Part shown: one piece after another, positions 47,689 through 56,011 of the stretch | Position numbering within the stretch: position 1 is the stretch's first letter | How the letters are laid out: every line of letters begins with the position of its first letter | NCBI RefSeq assembly: GCF_006546825.1 | Contig: NZ_VICC01000006.1 | Location: 620,001 to 684,000, forward strand | DNA: 64,000 nucleotides | From: Actinomyces oris | GTDB lineage: Bacteria; Actinomycetota; Actinomycetes; Actinomycetales; Actinomycetaceae | Reading direction: 5' to 3' | Made by a program: the position numbers and the translations under genes | Notes under the pieces: generated by a model | Database searches by the model: none | Told to the model about the DNA's origin: nothing | What the model saw: the letters and a program-made list of their open reading frames with translations, nothing else

Positions 47689-48765
47689 CTACCGGTGCCG
47701 GCGCGGACGGGTCTGGCAACGGGGACAGTAGGTGTGAGAACGCCCTCCCAGAGTCTCACGCACCATGGTGGCCTTGCAGCGGCGACACTCCAGTCCCTGG
47801 CGCCCGTAGGCGCCCAGCTCGCGGGCGAAGAACCCGGCGGCACCCTCGACATCGACGTAGAGGGCATCGAAGCTCGTGCCACCGACCTCAAGGGCCCGGC
47901 GCATGACCTCAGCGGTGGACTCGAGGATCCGGGCCACCACCCGCGGGCCGAGACCGGTTCCCGGACGCAGGCCGTGCACCCCGGCCTCCCACAAGCCCTC
48001 GTCGGCGTAGATGTTGCCGATGCCCGAGACGAGTCCCTGGTCGAGCAGCTGGGTCTTGATGGCGCGCCTCGAGGCGCGCAGCCGGGCGACGACGCCGGTG
48101 GGGCCGGTCAGCTCCAGGGCCGGGTCGAGCAGGTCACGGGCGATATGGGTGGCGTCGGCGGGCAGCAGCGGCCGCGGGTCGCCCGTTCCGCCGGGAGCGC
48201 CGTCAGCGGTGGGGGTCAGGTCGACGACGTGCAGGCCACCGAGCATGCGCTGGTCGACCAGGTCGAGGACCGCCGCGCCGTCACCGTCGTCACCATCGGC
48301 GCCGTTGTCGCCGCCGAGGCCGGTGCTGAGGTGGAGGCGCACTCGCAGGTGGCGGGCGGAGGTGGAGATGTCCCGCACGTAGCGGGGCTGCTCGGTAGCA
48401 CTCAGGTCCGCTGGGCGCCCGCCGGGCAGAGTATCCGGATCGGCCAGGAAGGCCGCGGCACGGTGGGACTCCGGGGCAGCGTCAGGAGCGGTCGCGACGG
48501 TGGTGCCGCGCACGAGCAGCTGGCCGCTCATGCCCAGGTGGGCCGACAGGGCGCGTCCGTCATCCAGGGGCAACCACAGGAACTTCCCGCGGCGGACGGC
48601 CGCGGTCAGGGTGCGCCCGGTGAGCTGGTCGACGAAGGCCTGTGCTCCCCCGTCCTGGCGGCGCAGCGGACGCGGATCGAGAACCTCGACGCGGGTGACG
48701 GTGCGTCCGGCCACGTGCCGGGCGAGACCGGCGCGCACCACCTCGACCTCGGGCAGCTCTGGCAT
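47689..48765 (-). CDS. mutM: Formamidopyrimidine-DNA glycosylase
   Basis: A 358-residue base-excision enzyme removing 8-oxoguanine and formamidopyrimidines. Catalytic PELPEVE follows the start Met, GIGNIYADE is intact, and the C-terminal zinc finger has CRRC and CPRC. It is about 85 residues longer than the usual 270; the extra residues are an insertion around 85-160 with acidic, low-complexity sequence (GLGGDNGADGDDGDG). Its start overlaps the rnc stop by one base. Confidence 0.95.
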   Translation of the reverse strand: MPELPEVEVVRAGLARHVAGRTVTRVEVLDPRPLRRQDGGAQAFVDQLTGRTLTAAVRRGKFLWLPLDDGRALSAHLGMSGQLLVRGTTVATAPDAAPESHRAAAFLADPDTLPGGRPADLSATEQPRYVRDISTSARHLRVRLHLSTGLGGDNGADGDDGDGAAVLDLVDQRMLGGLHVVDLTPTADGAPGGTGDPRPLLPADATHIARDLLDPALELTGPTGVVARLRASRRAIKTQLLDQGLVSGIGNIYADEGLWEAGVHGLRPGTGLGPRVVARILESTAEVMRRALEVGGTSFDALYVDVEGAAGFFARELGAYGRQGLECRRCKATMVRETLGGRSHTYCPRCQTRPRRHR

Positions 48766-49559
48766 CAGATCGTCTGGGAGCCCTGCCCGGTGAGCAGGTC
48801 GGCGCGCAGGGCCTCGTTGACTCCGGGCAGGTTGAGGCCGCCGTCGCCCCGGGCAGCCAGGATGGCGGCGTAGGCGGCCTCGGCGGCGTCATGCTCGGCG
48901 ACCTTCTTCGAGCTGCCGGTGCCCTGCCCCAGGACCTCGCCGTCAACGATGGCACTGGCGGTGAAGACCCGCTGGTGATCGGGGCCGGTTCCGGTGACCT
49001 CGTAGGCGGGGTTGCCGAGCTGGTGGACGGCGGTGAGCTCCTGGAGGCTCGTCTTCCAGTCCAAGCCCGCGCCGCGGGTGCGGGCAGAGTCCAGGAAGCG
49101 GGAGACGAGCCGGGTGACGACAGTGCGGGTCTCCTCCAGGCCGTGGGTGAGGTAGGTGGCGCCGATGAGGGCCTCGACCGTGTCGGACAGGATGGAGTCC
49201 TTGTCCCGCCCGCCCGAGAGCGCCTCGCCCTTGCCGAGCTTGATGAACTCCCCCAGTCCCAGGTCGCGGGCGACGGCGGCCAGGGCCGGCTCGGAGACGG
49301 TGGCCGCACGCATTTTGGCGAGCTGGCCCTCGGGGACCTCCGGGTGGGTGCGGTAAAGGTACTCGGTGACGATGATGCCCAGGACGGAGTCGCCCAGGAA
49401 CTCCAGGCGCTCGTTGGTGGGCAGGCCGCCGTTCTCGTGGGCGTAGGAGCGGTGGGTCAGGGCCAGGTCGAGCAGGTCGGCATCGATGCTCGGCCCCCAG
49501 CGGTAGACGAGGGCCTCGGTGTCGGTGCGCGCGGGCGGGGCGCTGCGGCGCTTGGCCAT
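48765..49559 (-). CDS. rnc: Ribonuclease III
   Basis: A 264-residue double-strand RNase: catalytic domain with [16 protein letters not shown] and the second acidic site around [12 protein letters not shown], then a dsRNA-binding domain ([10 protein letters not shown] to [12 protein letters not shown]). Coupled to DUF177 (one-base overlap) and mutM. Confidence 0.96.
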   Translation of the reverse strand: MAKRRSAPPARTDTEALVYRWGPSIDADLLDLALTHRSYAHENGGLPTNERLEFLGDSVLGIIVTEYLYRTHPEVPEGQLAKMRAATVSEPALAAVARDLGLGEFIKLGKGEALSGGRDKDSILSDTVEALIGATYLTHGLEETRTVVTRLVSRFLDSARTRGAGLDWKTSLQELTAVHQLGNPAYEVTGTGPDHQRVFTASAIVDGEVLGQGTGSSKKVAEHDAAEAAYAAILAARGDGGLNLPGVNEALRADLLTGQGSQTI

Positions 49560-50149
49560 CAGGCCTGTTCCTCCCCGCTCGTGGGCGCGTCCTGCTCGCC
49601 CTCCTGACCGGTCTCGGTCTCCAGCAGGCCGGCCAGGGCGGACCAGCGCGGGTCAAGGACCTCGTGATGGTGGTCGGCGGGCAGGTCCTCGAGCCGCTTG
49701 CCGCAGTCGGGGCACAGTCCGGGGCAGTCGGGGCGGCACAGGGGCTGGAAGGGCAGCGTGGGCACCAGGGCGTCGCGCAGTGCCGGCTCGAGGTCCAGCG
49801 TGGTCTCCCCCACCGCCAGGAGGTCCTCTGCCTCCTCATCGCCTTCGGCCCGCTGGGCCTCGATGACCTCGGGGAAGAGGTAGAGCTCGTCGATCCTCAC
49901 GCTGCGGTCCTCATCGAGGTCGCGCAGGCAGCGCACGCACTCGCCGTGGACGTGCAGGTCGGCGTCGGCCTGCGCCAGGACGCCGTCGTCCATGGAGGTC
50001 AGGGTGACGTCGAGGGCGAGGTCACTGCCCTCGGGCACGCCGATGACCTCGGTGCCCAGGTCGGCGGGGGCGGGGGTACGGATCTGCAGGTTCTTGACCG
50101 AGCCGGTGGCACGGGGCAGGTCGACGATGTCGACGACGAGTCCTGACAT
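49559..50149 (-). CDS. DUF177 (YceD-like) metal-binding protein
   Basis: A 196-residue protein, the conserved partner of rRNA/ribosome genes. Four-cysteine metal site [12 protein letters not shown] in the C-terminal half and [11 protein letters not shown] in the middle. ATG at 50149 has GGAGGAA upstream. In many bacteria rpmF (bL32) follows directly; here the rnc start overlaps the stop, so rpmF is absent from this position. Confidence 0.9.
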   Translation of the reverse strand: MSGLVVDIVDLPRATGSVKNLQIRTPAPADLGTEVIGVPEGSDLALDVTLTSMDDGVLAQADADLHVHGECVRCLRDLDEDRSVRIDELYLFPEVIEAQRAEGDEEAEDLLAVGETTLDLEPALRDALVPTLPFQPLCRPDCPGLCPDCGKRLEDLPADHHHEVLDPRWSALAGLLETETGQEGEQDAPTSGEEQA

Positions 50150-50228
50150 GGTTTCCTCCACAGCGGGTTGACCGCGCCGCATCCAGCGATGACCGAGGGG
50201 CCCAAGCGGCATGATGTCCGCGTGATGC

Positions 50229-50276
50229 CCAGGTGATGTACCAGGTGATGCACCAGGTGATGCACATGGTGCTGGG
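50229..50276. repeat. 12-bp tandem repeat
   Basis: CCAGGTGATGTA, CCAGGTGATGCA, CCAGGTGATGCA and a diverged fourth copy, in the gap between the SepIVA-like gene and DUF177; a minisatellite in the 5' leader region of DUF177. Confidence 0.85.
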
Positions 50277-50347
50277 CGGCTGGTGGGCGGGGTGATGGAC
50301 GAGGTGTCTGACGCGAGCGTACCCGGTGGGGCTGCGGCGCCTCTGGT

Positions 50348-50899
50348 TCAGTGGGCGGAGGGGTCCACGGACCAGCCCGAGCGACGGCGCACGGGCTCCT
50401 GGATCTCCATCGGCTGGCCCGCGCCGTCCCCCAGGCGGCCGGCCAGGACCTCACGGCCGGCACGGATCTGCTCGGCGACCTTGGCGACCTCGGCCTCCAG
50501 GGAGGCCAGGGTGCGGTCGGAGTACTCATCGGCCCCGTGACGCAGGGAGGCGGCCTTGTCCTCCGCCGCGGCCACGATGCTGTCAGCCCGGTCATTGGCC
50601 ATGCGCACGATGTTCTCCCCGGCCACGAGCCGCTCGGACTCCTCCTGGGCGTACTGGACGAGCCGTTCGGACTCGGCCCGCCCCTCAGCCAGGACGGCGT
50701 CGGCATCGGCGACGATCTTCTCGGCACGGCGAACGGCGCTCGGGACCGCGTCACGAGCCCGGTCGATGAGGTGCAGGGCGTTCTCCCGGTTGACGATCGC
50801 CGAGGCGCTCATCGGCATGGATCGGGCGTTGCTGATGAGCTCGTCGAGCTCATCGAGGATGCGCAGCAGGTCGTCTCCGGCATCGCGGCTGGTCGTCAC
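50348..50899 (-). CDS. SepIVA-like coiled-coil division protein
   Basis: A 183-residue, mostly helical protein with a long E/R/A coiled coil (about residues 45-150). It sits next to DUF177-rnc-mutM, the position of Rv2927c in mycobacteria, whose M. smegmatis counterpart SepIVA is a DivIVA-domain septation factor. Assignment rests on synteny and DivIVA-like helices. Overlaps the coaD stop by four bases. Confidence 0.7.
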   Translation of the reverse strand: MTTSRDAGDDLLRILDELDELISNARSMPMSASAIVNRENALHLIDRARDAVPSAVRRAEKIVADADAVLAEGRAESERLVQYAQEESERLVAGENIVRMANDRADSIVAAAEDKAASLRHGADEYSDRTLASLEAEVAKVAEQIRAGREVLAGRLGDGAGQPMEIQEPVRRRSGWSVDPSAH

Positions 50900-51483
50900 G
50901 GTAGGTCCTCTCGAGTGTGGTCGGCGCCGACGAAGCGGCTTGGCGGGGTCCCGGGCGGGACGAGTCCTGAGTCGACGCCGTCGTGAGCCGCAGACCCGGG
51001 GGCCTGAGCCAGCCGGACCGCCAGGGCGTGGGCCACAGCGGGCGGGACGAGGGCGGAGACGTCCCGGCCATAGCCGGCGACGTCCTTGACGAGGGAGGAG
51101 GAGATGTGCGCGTAGGCGGCGGACGCGGGCAGGAAGACCGTCTCGGGCGCCCCCATGTCGCGGTTGAGCAGGGCCATGGGCAGCTCGGCGTCCAGGTCGC
51201 TGCCGTTGCGCAGGCCCTTGATGATGGCGCTCGCACCGCGCCGGCTGCAGTAGTCGGCCAGGAGCCCGGGGACGATGTCCACCTCGACTCCGGGCAGGTG
51301 GGAGGTGGCCTCCCTGGCCAGGCGGAGGCGTTCGTGGGCGTCGAGCAGGTGGCGCCCGGCCTTGGCGGCGTTGTGGGCGATCCCGATGACGACGACGTCG
51401 AAGAGCGTGGTCGCACGGTCGGCGATGTCGACGTGCCCCAGGGTGAGGGGATCGAAGCTTCCGGGGTAGACGGCCAGGCTCAT
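50896..51483 (-). CDS. coaD: Phosphopantetheine adenylyltransferase CoaD
   Basis: A 195-residue enzyme of coenzyme A synthesis. YPGSFDPLTLGHVDI and the C-terminal ISSSLVKDVA motif define the family. The last 30 residues (Ala/Gly/Pro-rich) extend beyond the usual 160. Usually rsmD lies directly upstream; here it is 7 kb away. Confidence 0.95.
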   Translation of the reverse strand: MSLAVYPGSFDPLTLGHVDIADRATTLFDVVVIGIAHNAAKAGRHLLDAHERLRLAREATSHLPGVEVDIVPGLLADYCSRRGASAIIKGLRNGSDLDAELPMALLNRDMGAPETVFLPASAAYAHISSSLVKDVAGYGRDVSALVPPAVAHALAVRLAQAPGSAAHDGVDSGLVPPGTPPSRFVGADHTREDLP

Positions 51484-51585
51484 ACGGTCACGCTACTGGT
51501 TGGGCCCACCGCCGTGCGGGACGCGCGCCGCACCACCCTCGCCAGCACGCCAACGCGGCACCCCGGAGTCCTGGGGCGGCGCTGC

Positions 51586-51591
51586 TATATT
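51586..51591 (+). promoter_or_regulatory. Candidate -10 element of the LacI-family gene
   Basis: TATATT, then six bases, then GTG at 51598. Confidence 0.5.
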
Positions 51592-51597
51592 TCCCTT

Positions 51598-52596
51598 GTG
51601 TCCACACGCGTGACCCTCAGTGACGTGGCCGAGGCAGTCGGAGTCTCAGCGCAGACCGTCTCCCGCGTACTCAACAACCACCCGTCGGTCCGTCCCGAGA
51701 CACGTCAGAAGGTTCTGGCGGCCGTTCAGGCACTGGGTTACGAGCCGAACCTCGCCGCCCGCTCACTGGCCTCGGGCTCCTCCGGGGCGGTGGGAATCCT
51801 GCTGACTGCCGGGCTGTCGCACGGGATGGCCTCCACCTTCTCCGCGATCGCCAGGGCGGTGCGCGAGCGGGGGGACACCTTCGTCCTGGCCACTGCCGAG
51901 GGAAGCGACCCGGAGTCCGTGCGACAGGCACTGGCTCACCTGCACGGTCACCGCGTGGCGACCATCGTGGTCCTGGCCCAGCGCGCCGACGTCCTGACCA
52001 TCCTCTCCTCCCAGCGCCACCGCGGTCCGGTCGTGGTCATCATCGCGGGTCAGCACGAGTTCGCCGAGCTGGCCACCGTCTCCATCGACCAGGCCCTGGG
52101 AGCCAGGCTGGCAACCGAGCATCTTCTGGCTCAGGGGCGCAGCCGCCTGCTGCATGTCACCGGGGACCTGTCCTGGCAGGACGCCTCGGAGCGGCTGGCC
52201 GCCTACCAGTCGGTGTGCGCGCAGGCCGGGATCCTCGGTCGCTGGGTGGGCACGGACGCCTGGACGGGAGAGGCCGGGGCCAAGGTCGCCAGGCGCCTGC
52301 TCGACAGCGGTCTGCCCGACGCCGTCTTCGCCGCCAACGATGACATCGCCCTGGGGCTGTGCCATGAGCTGCTCGCCGCCGGCGTGAGGATCCCCGACGA
52401 CGTCGCCGTCGTCGGCTTCGATGACATCCCCCTGGCACGTTGGGCGACCCCGTCCCTGTCCAGCGTCACGCAGGACTTCGACGCCCTGGGACGGGCCGCA
52501 CTGAGCCTGTCCGACGAGATCGTCGAGGGCGCCCCCGCCCGCAGTGTCCGCCTGGAGCCAACGCTCGTCGTCAGGGCGACATCAACCAAGGCCTAG
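51598..52596 (+). CDS. LacI-family transcriptional regulator of the fucose locus
   Basis: A 332-residue regulator: HTH and hinge (residues 5-57, TLSDVAEAVGVSAQTVSRVLNN, NLAARSLASG) and periplasmic-binding-protein-like effector domain ending with VGFDDIPLARWATPSLSSV. GTG at 51598 follows the TATATT hexamer by six bases (leaderless); the GTG four codons on is an alternative. It points toward fucP and converges on it; L-fucose or a derivative is the likely effector. Confidence 0.88.
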   Translation: MSTRVTLSDVAEAVGVSAQTVSRVLNNHPSVRPETRQKVLAAVQALGYEPNLAARSLASGSSGAVGILLTAGLSHGMASTFSAIARAVRERGDTFVLATAEGSDPESVRQALAHLHGHRVATIVVLAQRADVLTILSSQRHRGPVVVIIAGQHEFAELATVSIDQALGARLATEHLLAQGRSRLLHVTGDLSWQDASERLAAYQSVCAQAGILGRWVGTDAWTGEAGAKVARRLLDSGLPDAVFAANDDIALGLCHELLAAGVRIPDDVAVVGFDDIPLARWATPSLSSVTQDFDALGRAALSLSDEIVEGAPARSVRLEPTLVVRATSTKA

Positions 52597-52617
52597 CGCC
52601 GGCGATCACCTTTCCAG

Positions 52618-52689
52618 GCGGGCCCACTGGACCCACTGGGCCTGCGAAGCTCTGCACGCCCGGCTCGTACTGAGTGGGCGCACAGAGCT
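52618..52689. terminator. Two hairpins between convergent lacI-type gene and fucP
   Basis: GCGGGCCCA/TGGGCCTGC (52618-52645, one G-U) and AGCTCTG-CGCCC/GGGCG-CAGAGCT (52648-52689, with a 2x2 internal loop). One probably serves each direction. Confidence 0.65.
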
Positions 52690-52708
52690 CCGAGGTAAGA
52701 GGCGACCG

Positions 52709-54037
52709 TCAGGAGGCGCTGACGGGCCTGGGCGTGCGCAGCGTGTAGACCCCGTAGGCGGCCACCACCACAAAGCACCCGGCTACCGTGATGTAAGACA
52801 CCGCAGGAGACGTCTTGTCCATGATGTAGCTCTGCACCAGAGGCATGGTGGCTCCGCCGATGATGGCCATAACCAGGCCAGCGGCCCCGAACTTAGTGTC
52901 CTCCCCCAGCCCAAGGAGGGCCTCGCCGTAGATAGTGGGGAACAGCAGGGAGATGCACGCCGACAGGGAGACAATGGCCAGCACCCCCAGAATGTTGACG
53001 CTCACCATGGCGAACAGGGACAGGCCGACCCCGAGGGAGCACATGAACAGAAGCAGCTTTCGTGCGTCATACCGCCCCATGAGACCCACCATGAGGAACC
53101 GGAAGACCAGGAAGACGATGAGACTCGCCTGCAACCAGTATCCGGCGATCTTGTCCGACACCCCCAGGGCATCTGTGACGTAGTGCAGGGTGTAGGTCCA
53201 GATACAGGTCTGGGCGGAGACGTTGAAGTACTGCGCCACCACCCCGAAGCTGTAGCGCTTATTGCGCAGCAGGCGCGCGAGCCTGCCCGGCCCGCCGCTG
53301 TCACCCGCAGCCGATTCCACCGGCCTTTCCACGACCTTGACCCGGCCGATCATGACGGCCAGCAGGATGTAGAGGAGCCCGAGGGCGACATAGGGACCCA
53401 TGACCGCCTTGAGCTCTGCGCTCTGGGTGGCCAGCAGCACCTCGTGGCTCATGGCCTTGCGCTGCTCGGCGGTGGCCGGGTTCACCTTGGGCAGGATGAG
53501 TAGGGCGGCCAGCAGCACCCCCAGATTGGAGCCGATGGGGTTGAATGCCTGCGCGAAGTTGAGGCGCCGAGTGGCATTGCGCTCCGGCCCCATCGACATG
53601 ACGAAGGGGTTGGCACTGGTCTCCAGAATGGACAGGCCGGCAGCCAGGGTGAACAGGGCGGTCAGGAACACCGAGTAGGTCATGACGTAGGCCGCGGGGA
53701 TGAACAGGAGCCCGCCGGTTCCCGCCAGCACCAGCCCGATGAGGACGCCGCCCTTGTAGCCCAGGCGGCTGTTGATGAAGGCCGCCGGGATCGCCAGGCA
53801 GAAGTAGGCCCCGTAGTAGGCGGACTGCACCAAGGAGGACTGGAAGTTGTTCATGGAGAACACGGAGCGGAAGACCTTGACCAGAGGATCGGTCATGTTT
53901 CCGGCCAGGCCCCAGGCGGCGAAGCAGGAGACCAGCAGACAGAAGGGCAGCACCATGCCGGGATACAGGAACCCCCGCTTGGCCGGCCCCTCCCGAACGG
54001 GAGCCTCCTCAGCCACGGACTCACGGATCGCAGTCAT
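52709..54037 (-). CDS. fucP: L-fucose:proton symporter FucP
   Basis: A 442-residue MFS transporter with twelve membrane segments. FucP signatures: CFAAWGLAGNMTDPLV in TM1, ETSANPFV in TM4 and GPERNATRRLNFAQAFNPIGS in the following loop. ATG at 54037 overlaps the fucU stop (TGATG); a GTG one codon earlier is possible. Last gene of the fucI operon. Confidence 0.93.
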   Translation of the reverse strand: MTAIRESVAEEAPVREGPAKRGFLYPGMVLPFCLLVSCFAAWGLAGNMTDPLVKVFRSVFSMNNFQSSLVQSAYYGAYFCLAIPAAFINSRLGYKGGVLIGLVLAGTGGLLFIPAAYVMTYSVFLTALFTLAAGLSILETSANPFVMSMGPERNATRRLNFAQAFNPIGSNLGVLLAALLILPKVNPATAEQRKAMSHEVLLATQSAELKAVMGPYVALGLLYILLAVMIGRVKVVERPVESAAGDSGGPGRLARLLRNKRYSFGVVAQYFNVSAQTCIWTYTLHYVTDALGVSDKIAGYWLQASLIVFLVFRFLMVGLMGRYDARKLLLFMCSLGVGLSLFAMVSVNILGVLAIVSLSACISLLFPTIYGEALLGLGEDTKFGAAGLVMAIIGGATMPLVQSYIMDKTSPAVSYITVAGCFVVVAAYGVYTLRTPRPVSAS

Positions 54038-54465
54038 CACAGCACGCCCTTCTTGAGAATGAGATTGCCGTACAGGGCGGTCTCCCCGGTGAGGACAACG
54101 GCGTAGACGCTGGGGGTGTAGTCGTAGAAGGCCATGCGCTCAATCGTCTTGACGCTCACCGGTCCGGCATCCTTCTCGGCCTCGTTCCAGATCTCCTCGT
54201 AGACGTCCCACACCGGAGGCCGAGGGTCATCGCCCACCGTCTCCATGAGGGCCACCTGGTAGCTGCTGTAGCGGTCCAGGGGCATGAGCGTGAGGATGGA
54301 CCGCAGCAGGTCGGGGATCCCCAAGCCGTCGGCTCGCACTGTAGTGGGGTGGAGGTGGTGCCCGGGGAAGTTCGCATCGGCCAGGAGAATCTCATCCCCA
54401 TGGCCCATCTCGAGCAGGATCTTGACGAGTTCGGGTGACAGGTTGGCGGGAATGTTGCGGAGCAT
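54037..54465 (-). CDS. fucU: L-fucose mutarotase FucU
   Basis: A 142-residue RbsD/FucU-fold enzyme that interconverts fucose anomers for the isomerase. MLRNIPANLSPELVKIL, the catalytic-site MGHGDEILLADANFP and C-terminal YGNLILKKG are characteristic. Preceded by GAAAGGAGC. Confidence 0.95.
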   Translation of the reverse strand: MLRNIPANLSPELVKILLEMGHGDEILLADANFPGHHLHPTTVRADGLGIPDLLRSILTLMPLDRYSSYQVALMETVGDDPRPPVWDVYEEIWNEAEKDAGPVSVKTIERMAFYDYTPSVYAVVLTGETALYGNLILKKGVL

Positions 54466-54529
54466 CGTTGCTCCTTTCGTGTGGTGGGTGTTCAGTTCAA
54501 TGTGTGGTTACGCTCGACGTGCCTGGCGG

Positions 54530-55999
54530 TCAGTCGGCGGTGGCGTTGCCCAGCCGTTCCCGCATGGCGTCGAAGGCGCCGGGATCGGCGATGGTCCCGG
54601 AGGCCTCGACCTCCACGGAGCCGATGCTGCGGCGCAGCACCTCACCGCGAGCACTCGGGCCGAGGACCTCGGCGGCCTCGAGCTGGGCGAGGATGTTGCC
54701 CAGGGCACTGGCCTCCGGCGTGCCCACGATGACCTGGCGGTGGCAGGCCGCCGCCGTCATGGCCGGCAGGAGGCTGTTGCGAGCCCCGCCTCCCACCAGG
54801 TGGATCGGTGCCGCCGGGTCCAGCTGGTCGCCGACGACGTCCTGCAGCCCCTGGGCGTAGGCGGCGTGGGCGCAGGCGAGCGACTCGAGGATGAGCCGGA
54901 CCGTCTGCGCCGGCCCCTCGGGAGCCACCTTGTAGTGACTGCGGCACCACTGGGCGATCTTGGCCGGCATGTCGCCGGGACTGGCGAAGAGCTCATCATC
55001 GGGGTCGATGACGACCCCGAGGGAGGCGCAGTCTCCCGCCGCCTCGACCAGCGCACCGGTGTCGGGCTCGTTCCAGGCTCGCTGGCACTCCTGGAGCAGC
55101 CAGAAGCCGGTGAGGTTGCGCAGCAGCCGGATGCCTCCGTCAGTGCGCACCTCGTTGGTCAGTCCGGCCCACAGCGCCGCTGCGTCCAGGACGGGGCTGG
55201 GAACCGCCGCCCCGATGAGGCTCCAGGATCCTGAGGAGATGAACAGGCGCACCTCGTCACCAGCCAGACCGAGCGCATGGACGGCGCAGGCGGTGTCGTG
55301 CCCGCCGGGACGCACGATGGTGATCCCCTCCGGGGTCGTCCCGGCCACCGTGGCGTCGTCGACGAGCGGGGGCATCCACCCCTCAGGAATCCCGGTGGCC
55401 TGGAGCACGCGAGCCGACCACTCTCGCGCCCCCGGTGAGGCGAGCCCCGTGGTCGAGGCGATCGCCCGCCCCGCCTGCACGGGAGCCCCGAGCAGGTGGG
55501 CCACGAGGTCGGGCAGGGGCAGGAAGCGATCCACCCGATCGATGAGGTCGGGCTCCTGCCTCAGGTCCGCGTAGAGCTGGTAGACCGTGTTGATCTGCTG
55601 GGGCAGGATGCCGGTCTCCCGCCAGGCGGCCTCCACAGGGAGGGCCCGGTCCAGGTCCGCGGCCCAGCGGGCCATGCGCCGGTCCCGGTAGGCACGCGGG
55701 GCGCGCAGCAGCTCTCCGTGGGCGTCGAGCAGGCCGTAGTCGACCCCCCAGGTGTCGATGCCGATGGAGTCGGGGGCCCGCCCCAGGCGCTGCGTCGCCA
55801 TGACGATGCTCCGACGAACACCGTCCATGATGCGCTCGAGGTCCCAGGTGAGGGTGCCGTGGTCGTCCACCGCCTGGTGGTGGAGGCGGAAGACCTCCTC
55901 GGTGCTGATGGTGCCCTGCCGGTAGCTTCCCAGGACCGCTCTCACGGAGCTGGAGCCGAGGTCGAGGGCCAGGGCGTGGTGCTCGTCGGTGCTCGTCAT
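54530..55999 (-). CDS. FGGY-family kinase, probable L-fuculokinase of RhaB type
   Basis: A 489-residue carbohydrate kinase. DLGSSSVRAV at the N terminus, IDTWGVDYGLLD, the GGHDTACAVHA phosphate site and VGGGARNS adenosine site are present. Sequence features are those of rhamnulokinase RhaB more than FucK, but the operon has only fucose genes, so L-fuculose is the likely substrate. Twelve bases after fucI. Confidence 0.85.
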   Translation of the reverse strand: MTSTDEHHALALDLGSSSVRAVLGSYRQGTISTEEVFRLHHQAVDDHGTLTWDLERIMDGVRRSIVMATQRLGRAPDSIGIDTWGVDYGLLDAHGELLRAPRAYRDRRMARWAADLDRALPVEAAWRETGILPQQINTVYQLYADLRQEPDLIDRVDRFLPLPDLVAHLLGAPVQAGRAIASTTGLASPGAREWSARVLQATGIPEGWMPPLVDDATVAGTTPEGITIVRPGGHDTACAVHALGLAGDEVRLFISSGSWSLIGAAVPSPVLDAAALWAGLTNEVRTDGGIRLLRNLTGFWLLQECQRAWNEPDTGALVEAAGDCASLGVVIDPDDELFASPGDMPAKIAQWCRSHYKVAPEGPAQTVRLILESLACAHAAYAQGLQDVVGDQLDPAAPIHLVGGGARNSLLPAMTAAACHRQVIVGTPEASALGNILAQLEAAEVLGPSARGEVLRRSIGSVEVEASGTIADPGAFDAMRERLGNATAD

Positions 56000-56011
56000 G
56001 GCGGCGCCCCG

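Noticed and set aside
50229-50276. CRISPR-like repeats
   Set aside because: Units are 12 bases and contiguous, without spacers, and no cas genes are near.
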